NCBI GenBank assembly: GCA_937901145.1
Contig: CALCHE010000155.1
Coordinates: forward strand, 1-7,321
Direction of reading: 5' to 3'
DNA length: 7,321 bases
Origin: an uncultured Clostridia bacterium
GTDB taxonomy: Bacteria; Bacillota; Clostridia; Oscillospirales; Acutalibacteraceae
In this document: positions 5,286 to 7,321 of the stretch, piece after piece
Position numbering within the stretch: position 1 is the first letter of the stretch
How the letters are laid out: each line of letters starts with the position of its first letter
Program-made: the position numbers and the translations under genes
Notes under the pieces: model-generated
Seen by the model: only the letters and a program-made list of their open reading frames with translations
Database searches by the model: none
What the model was told of the DNA's origin: nothing

Positions 5286-5444
5286 TGCATTTGCATTATT
5301 TTGCATCGTTTTGTACCAAATAAAAAGAATAATAAAAAAGAAAATAATAATGATAATGAAAAGGAAAATAAGGGAACTTTTCCACATCTCTTATTTACTG
5401 TGAAATGTGGAAAACTCTGCGGAAAAGCCTGCTTTTTAACATAA
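5286..5444 (+). pseudogene. In-frame continuation of the DUF6291-like gene beyond its stop codon
   Basis: Read in the frame of the preceding gene, 52 further codons follow the TGA at 5283-5285 before a TAA at 5442-5444. They include NKKNNKKENNNDNEKENK, the low-complexity Lys/Asn/Glu linker often seen after this kind of N-terminal domain. There is no start codon with a ribosome-binding site for separate translation. I read it as the lost tail of the gene. A-rich DNA giving this composition by chance is the alternative. Confidence 0.4.
5378..5426. other. Cluster of three DnaA-box-like 9-mers
   Basis: TTTTCCACA (5378-5386, plus) and its exact reverse complement TGTGGAAAA (5406-5414) fit the relaxed DnaA box TTWTNCACA. 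TGCGGAAAA (5418-5426) is a third copy with one change. The outer pair also forms a 10-bp inverted repeat (5378-5387 / 5405-5414). A/T-rich DNA follows (5434-5472). This could be DnaA binding, a remnant of a mobile-element origin, or only a hairpin. Confidence 0.35.
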
Positions 5445-5473
5445 TTATTAATTCTGTATATTTTAAAAATAAG

Positions 5474-5502
5474 TTGACAAAACTGACTCTGCTGTGTATA
5501 AT
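5474..5502 (+). promoter_or_regulatory. Promoter of the cysE-cysS operon
   Basis: TTGACA (5474-5479) and TATAAT (5497-5502), both full consensus, are separated by the ideal 17 bp, with an A/T-rich upstream flank. The predicted start is near 5509, just ahead of the T-box leader. The strong promoter suggests that control lies in leader termination, not initiation. Confidence 0.92.
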
Positions 5503-5519
5503 GTACTAAAGTAATATTC

Positions 5520-5769
5520 AAATGCGTTAAAAGGGAGAAGTAATCACATCCCCTTCGTCTCAGAGAGGAGCAGTAAGGTGAGAGTGCTCTGATGAAGAAG
5601 TGATGAAATGCACCCGTCAGCACCCGAGGGGAAGCAAAGTATCCGAGGGCGTAAACCGGCGTTAACGGCACGGCTATCATCGCGTAGTCAGAGTAATAAG
5701 TCAGAGTGGAACCGCGTTTTTTACGCCTCTGTCCGAAATTTTTTCGGTACAGAGGTTTAATTTTTTATA
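5520..5769 (+). promoter_or_regulatory. T-box riboswitch specific for tRNA-Cys
   Basis: This leader senses uncharged tRNA. Stem I is visible: GGG/CCC (5533-5535 / 5613-5615), the GAGAAGTA loop-E side, ATCAC/GTGAT (5543-5547 / 5600-5604), CTTCGTC/GATGAAG (5553-5559 / 5591-5597) and an apical part with AGAGAGG. The specifier loop reads GAAATGCACC, with TGC (Cys) at 5609-5611 followed by A. The T-box core AGAGTGGAACCGCG is at 5703-5716. Its TGGA would pair with a UCCA tRNA end, that is, discriminator base U73, which tRNA-Cys has. The antiterminator pairs CAGAG and GCG with CGC and CTCTG (5702-5731), leaving TGGAACC as the bulge, and competes with the terminator at 5726-5755. Uncharged tRNA-Cys should allow cysE-cysS transcription. 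Confidence 0.95.
5726..5769 (+). terminator. T-box-controlled terminator of the cysE leader
   Basis: CCTCTGT (5726-5732) pairs with ACAGAGG (5749-5755), and CCGAAA (5733-5738) with TTTCGG (5742-5747), leaving one bulged T at 5748. TTTAATTTTTTATA follows. The left arm is shared with the antiterminator, so only one of the two can form. Confidence 0.9.
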
Positions 5770-5784
5770 AATAGGTGGTAGAAT

Positions 5785-6426
5785 ATGTTTAATAGATTAA
5801 AAGAAGACCTTCAGTGTGTCAAAGACCGAGACCCTGCGGCCAGAAGTAATATAGAAATTATGCTTCTTTATCCCGGCTATAAGGCGGTCAGAGCTTACAG
5901 AAGAGCTCATTGGTGCTGGAATCATAAAATGTTCTTTTTAGCCCGTGCTATTTCACAGCACTGTGTTAAGCAGACAAACATCGAAATTCATCCCGGTGCA
6001 CAGATAGGAAAGAGATTTTTTATCGACCACGGAACGGGAGTGGTTATCGGTGAGACAGCTATTATCGGTGATGACTGTACCATTTATCAGGGAGTCACTC
6101 TCGGCGGTACAGGTAAGGATCACGGAAAAAGACATCCTACTTTAGGCAATAATGTTTTAGTCGGTGCAGGTGCCAAGGTGCTCGGTCCCTTCCGTATAGG
6201 CGATAATTCAAATGTAGCTGCGGGATCGGTGGTTCTTTCGGAAATTCCCGATAACTGCACAGCTGTCGGCACTCCCGCCAGAGTAGTAAGGAGAAACGGT
6301 AAAAAGGTAGACAGACTCGACCATATCCACACTCCTGACCCGCTCTCTCAGGAAATATGCACATTAAAAATGAAAATTGAAAGATTAGAAAAACAAATAA
6401 AGAAAATGGAGGAAGAAAAACAATGA
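5785..6426 (+). CDS. cysE: Serine O-acetyltransferase
   Basis: CysE transfers acetyl from acetyl-CoA to L-serine, giving O-acetylserine, the first committed step of cysteine synthesis in the cytosol. The 213-residue product matches the shorter Gram-positive form. It has a helical N-terminal domain (about 1-62), then left-handed beta-helix hexapeptide repeats (about 65-165). These include IHPGAQIG, FIDHGTGVVIGETA with catalytic His82, and TLGGTGK (105-111) followed by RHP with His117. Glu67 precedes the IHP motif where E. coli has Asp, as in Bacillus relatives. The C terminus (about 190-213) is a charged helix or coiled coil (KMKIERLEKQIKKMEEEK). AGGTGG (5773-5778) lies 6 nt before the ATG. 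The gene is under T-box control and overlaps cysS by 4 bp. Confidence 0.95.
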   Translation: MFNRLKEDLQCVKDRDPAARSNIEIMLLYPGYKAVRAYRRAHWCWNHKMFFLARAISQHCVKQTNIEIHPGAQIGKRFFIDHGTGVVIGETAIIGDDCTIYQGVTLGGTGKDHGKRHPTLGNNVLVGAGAKVLGPFRIGDNSNVAAGSVVLSEIPDNCTAVGTPARVVRRNGKKVDRLDHIHTPDPLSQEICTLKMKIERLEKQIKKMEEEKQ

Positions 6427-7321
6427 AAATTTTTAACACTCTCACCAGAGAAAAGGAAGAATTAATCCCTCTTACCGAAGGCGAATACAAAATCTATGCC
6501 TGCGGTCCCACGGTTTATAACTTCATTCATATCGGTAATGCCAGACCTCTCTGTGTTTTCGACGTAATGCGCCGTTATCTCGAATACAGAGGTAATAAGG
6601 TTAATTTCGTTCAGAACTTCACTGATATTGACGACAAGATTATCCGCCGTGCAAATGAAGAAGGTGTAACCTTCAAGGATATTTCAGAAAAGTACATCGA
6701 GGAATTCTGGACTGATGCCAAGGGTATGAATGTACGTGAGGCCACAACTCATCCCAAGGCAACAGAAAATATCGGTGAGATTATCGACATCGTTTCCACT
6801 CTTATCGAAAAGGGTTATGCTTACGAGGTAAACGGTGATGTTTACTTCAGCACAAAGAAATTCGAGGAATACGGAAAGCTTTCACATCAGCCCTTAGAGG
6901 ATCTTGAAGCAGGCGCACGTATTAACGTAGGCGAAGTCAAAAGAGAGCCTATGGACTTTGCTCTCTGGAAGAGTGCGAAGCCCGGCGAACCCTATTGGGA
7001 ATCACCCTGGGGTCAGGGCAGACCCGGCTGGCATATCGAATGCTCCGCTATGGTAAGACGCTATCTCGGTGAAACCATCGATATTCACTGCGGCGGTCAG
7101 GATCTTGTATTCCCTCACCACGAAAACGAAGTGGCACAGAGCGAATGCTGTAACGGCAAGCCCTTCGCAAGATACTGGATGCATAACGGCTTTATTACAG
7201 TAGACAAGGTTAAAATGTCCAAATCTCTCGGTAATTTCTTCACTGTCCGTGATGTAGCTGAGCAGTACGGCTATGAGCCCATCCGTTACCTTATGATTTC
7301 CTGTCAGTACAGAAGCCCCAT
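6423..7321 (+). CDS. cysS: Cysteinyl-tRNA synthetase, 3' end outside the window
   Basis: This class I synthetase charges tRNA-Cys. The 299 visible codons cover the Rossmann catalytic domain. The HIGH motif reads HIGN (36-39) and the signature KMSKS is at 264-268. The zinc ligands known from E. coli are all matched: Cys27 (YACGPTVY), Cys207 (WHIECSAM), His232 and Glu236 (in PHHENE). The C-terminal part, including the anticodon-binding domain, lies beyond 7321. The start overlaps the cysE stop in ATGA (6423-6426). GGAGG (6408-6412) lies 10 nt upstream, inside cysE. It is co-regulated with cysE by the T-box. No internal stop or frameshift is seen. Confidence 0.97.
   Translation, partial: MKIFNTLTREKEELIPLTEGEYKIYACGPTVYNFIHIGNARPLCVFDVMRRYLEYRGNKVNFVQNFTDIDDKIIRRANEEGVTFKDISEKYIEEFWTDAKGMNVREATTHPKATENIGEIIDIVSTLIEKGYAYEVNGDVYFSTKKFEEYGKLSHQPLEDLEAGARINVGEVKREPMDFALWKSAKPGEPYWESPWGQGRPGWHIECSAMVRRYLGETIDIHCGGQDLVFPHHENEVAQSECCNGKPFARYWMHNGFITVDKVKMSKSLGNFFTVRDVAEQYGYEPIRYLMISCQYRSP

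Noticed and set aside
5284..5307. TGCAT repeats as a CRISPR or tandem-repeat array
   Set aside because: Only three short, unevenly spaced units in about 25 bp; no repeat-spacer structure.
5213..5680. Minus-strand frame of 155 codons
   Set aside because: It crosses the DUF6291-like gene, the cysE promoter and T-box stem I on the opposite strand. Its Phe/Ser/Leu-rich sequence is typical of an antisense reading of A-rich DNA.

Overview
The window looks like an ordinary chromosomal segment of a low-to-mid GC Gram-positive anaerobe, most likely a gut clostridium of the Ruminococcus/Oscillospiraceae type. The evidence is strong Shine-Dalgarno sites with sigma-A promoters, a Bacillus/Clostridium-type LexA box (GAACN4GTTC-like), a T-box riboswitch, a zinc-ribbon (four-cysteine) L28, and a Gram-positive-style CysE. 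The genus is inferred from overall resemblance, not from a search.

Layout. 1-40 is the terminator of a gene outside the window. 111-600 is a one-gene thioredoxin unit with two candidate promoters and its own terminator. It converges on rpmB (ribosomal protein L28, minus strand), which has a separate terminator and is divergent from recA. 999-4140 is a tight recA-recX-rimO operon behind one promoter with a LexA (SOS) box at the transcription start. It joins the recombinase, its modulator and the ribosomal protein S12 methylthiotransferase. 4141-4324 is an intergenic region with a GC-rich palindrome. 4325-4702 is an unrecognised small membrane-anchored or exported protein. 4703-5473 is the least conventional part: a promoter whose predicted start lies at the foot of a hairpin with a T-tract, a small DUF6291-like (phage/mobile-type) protein that seems cut short by an in-frame stop, and a cluster of DnaA-box-like 9-mers beside AT-rich DNA. 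From 5474 a consensus promoter drives a complete T-box leader with a UGC (Cys) specifier and a UGGA tRNA-end bulge, controlling overlapping cysE and cysS. The last gene runs off the window.

How the genes work together. Uncharged tRNA-Cys should switch on both cysteine synthesis (CysE) and cysteine charging (CysS). DNA damage should switch on recA, recX and, by read-through, rimO. Most of the window is well-known housekeeping biology, and I see no convincing new multi-gene system. The points most worth checking are the hairpin transcript at 4913-4973, the broken-looking DUF6291 gene, and the DnaA-box-like cluster at 5378-5426.
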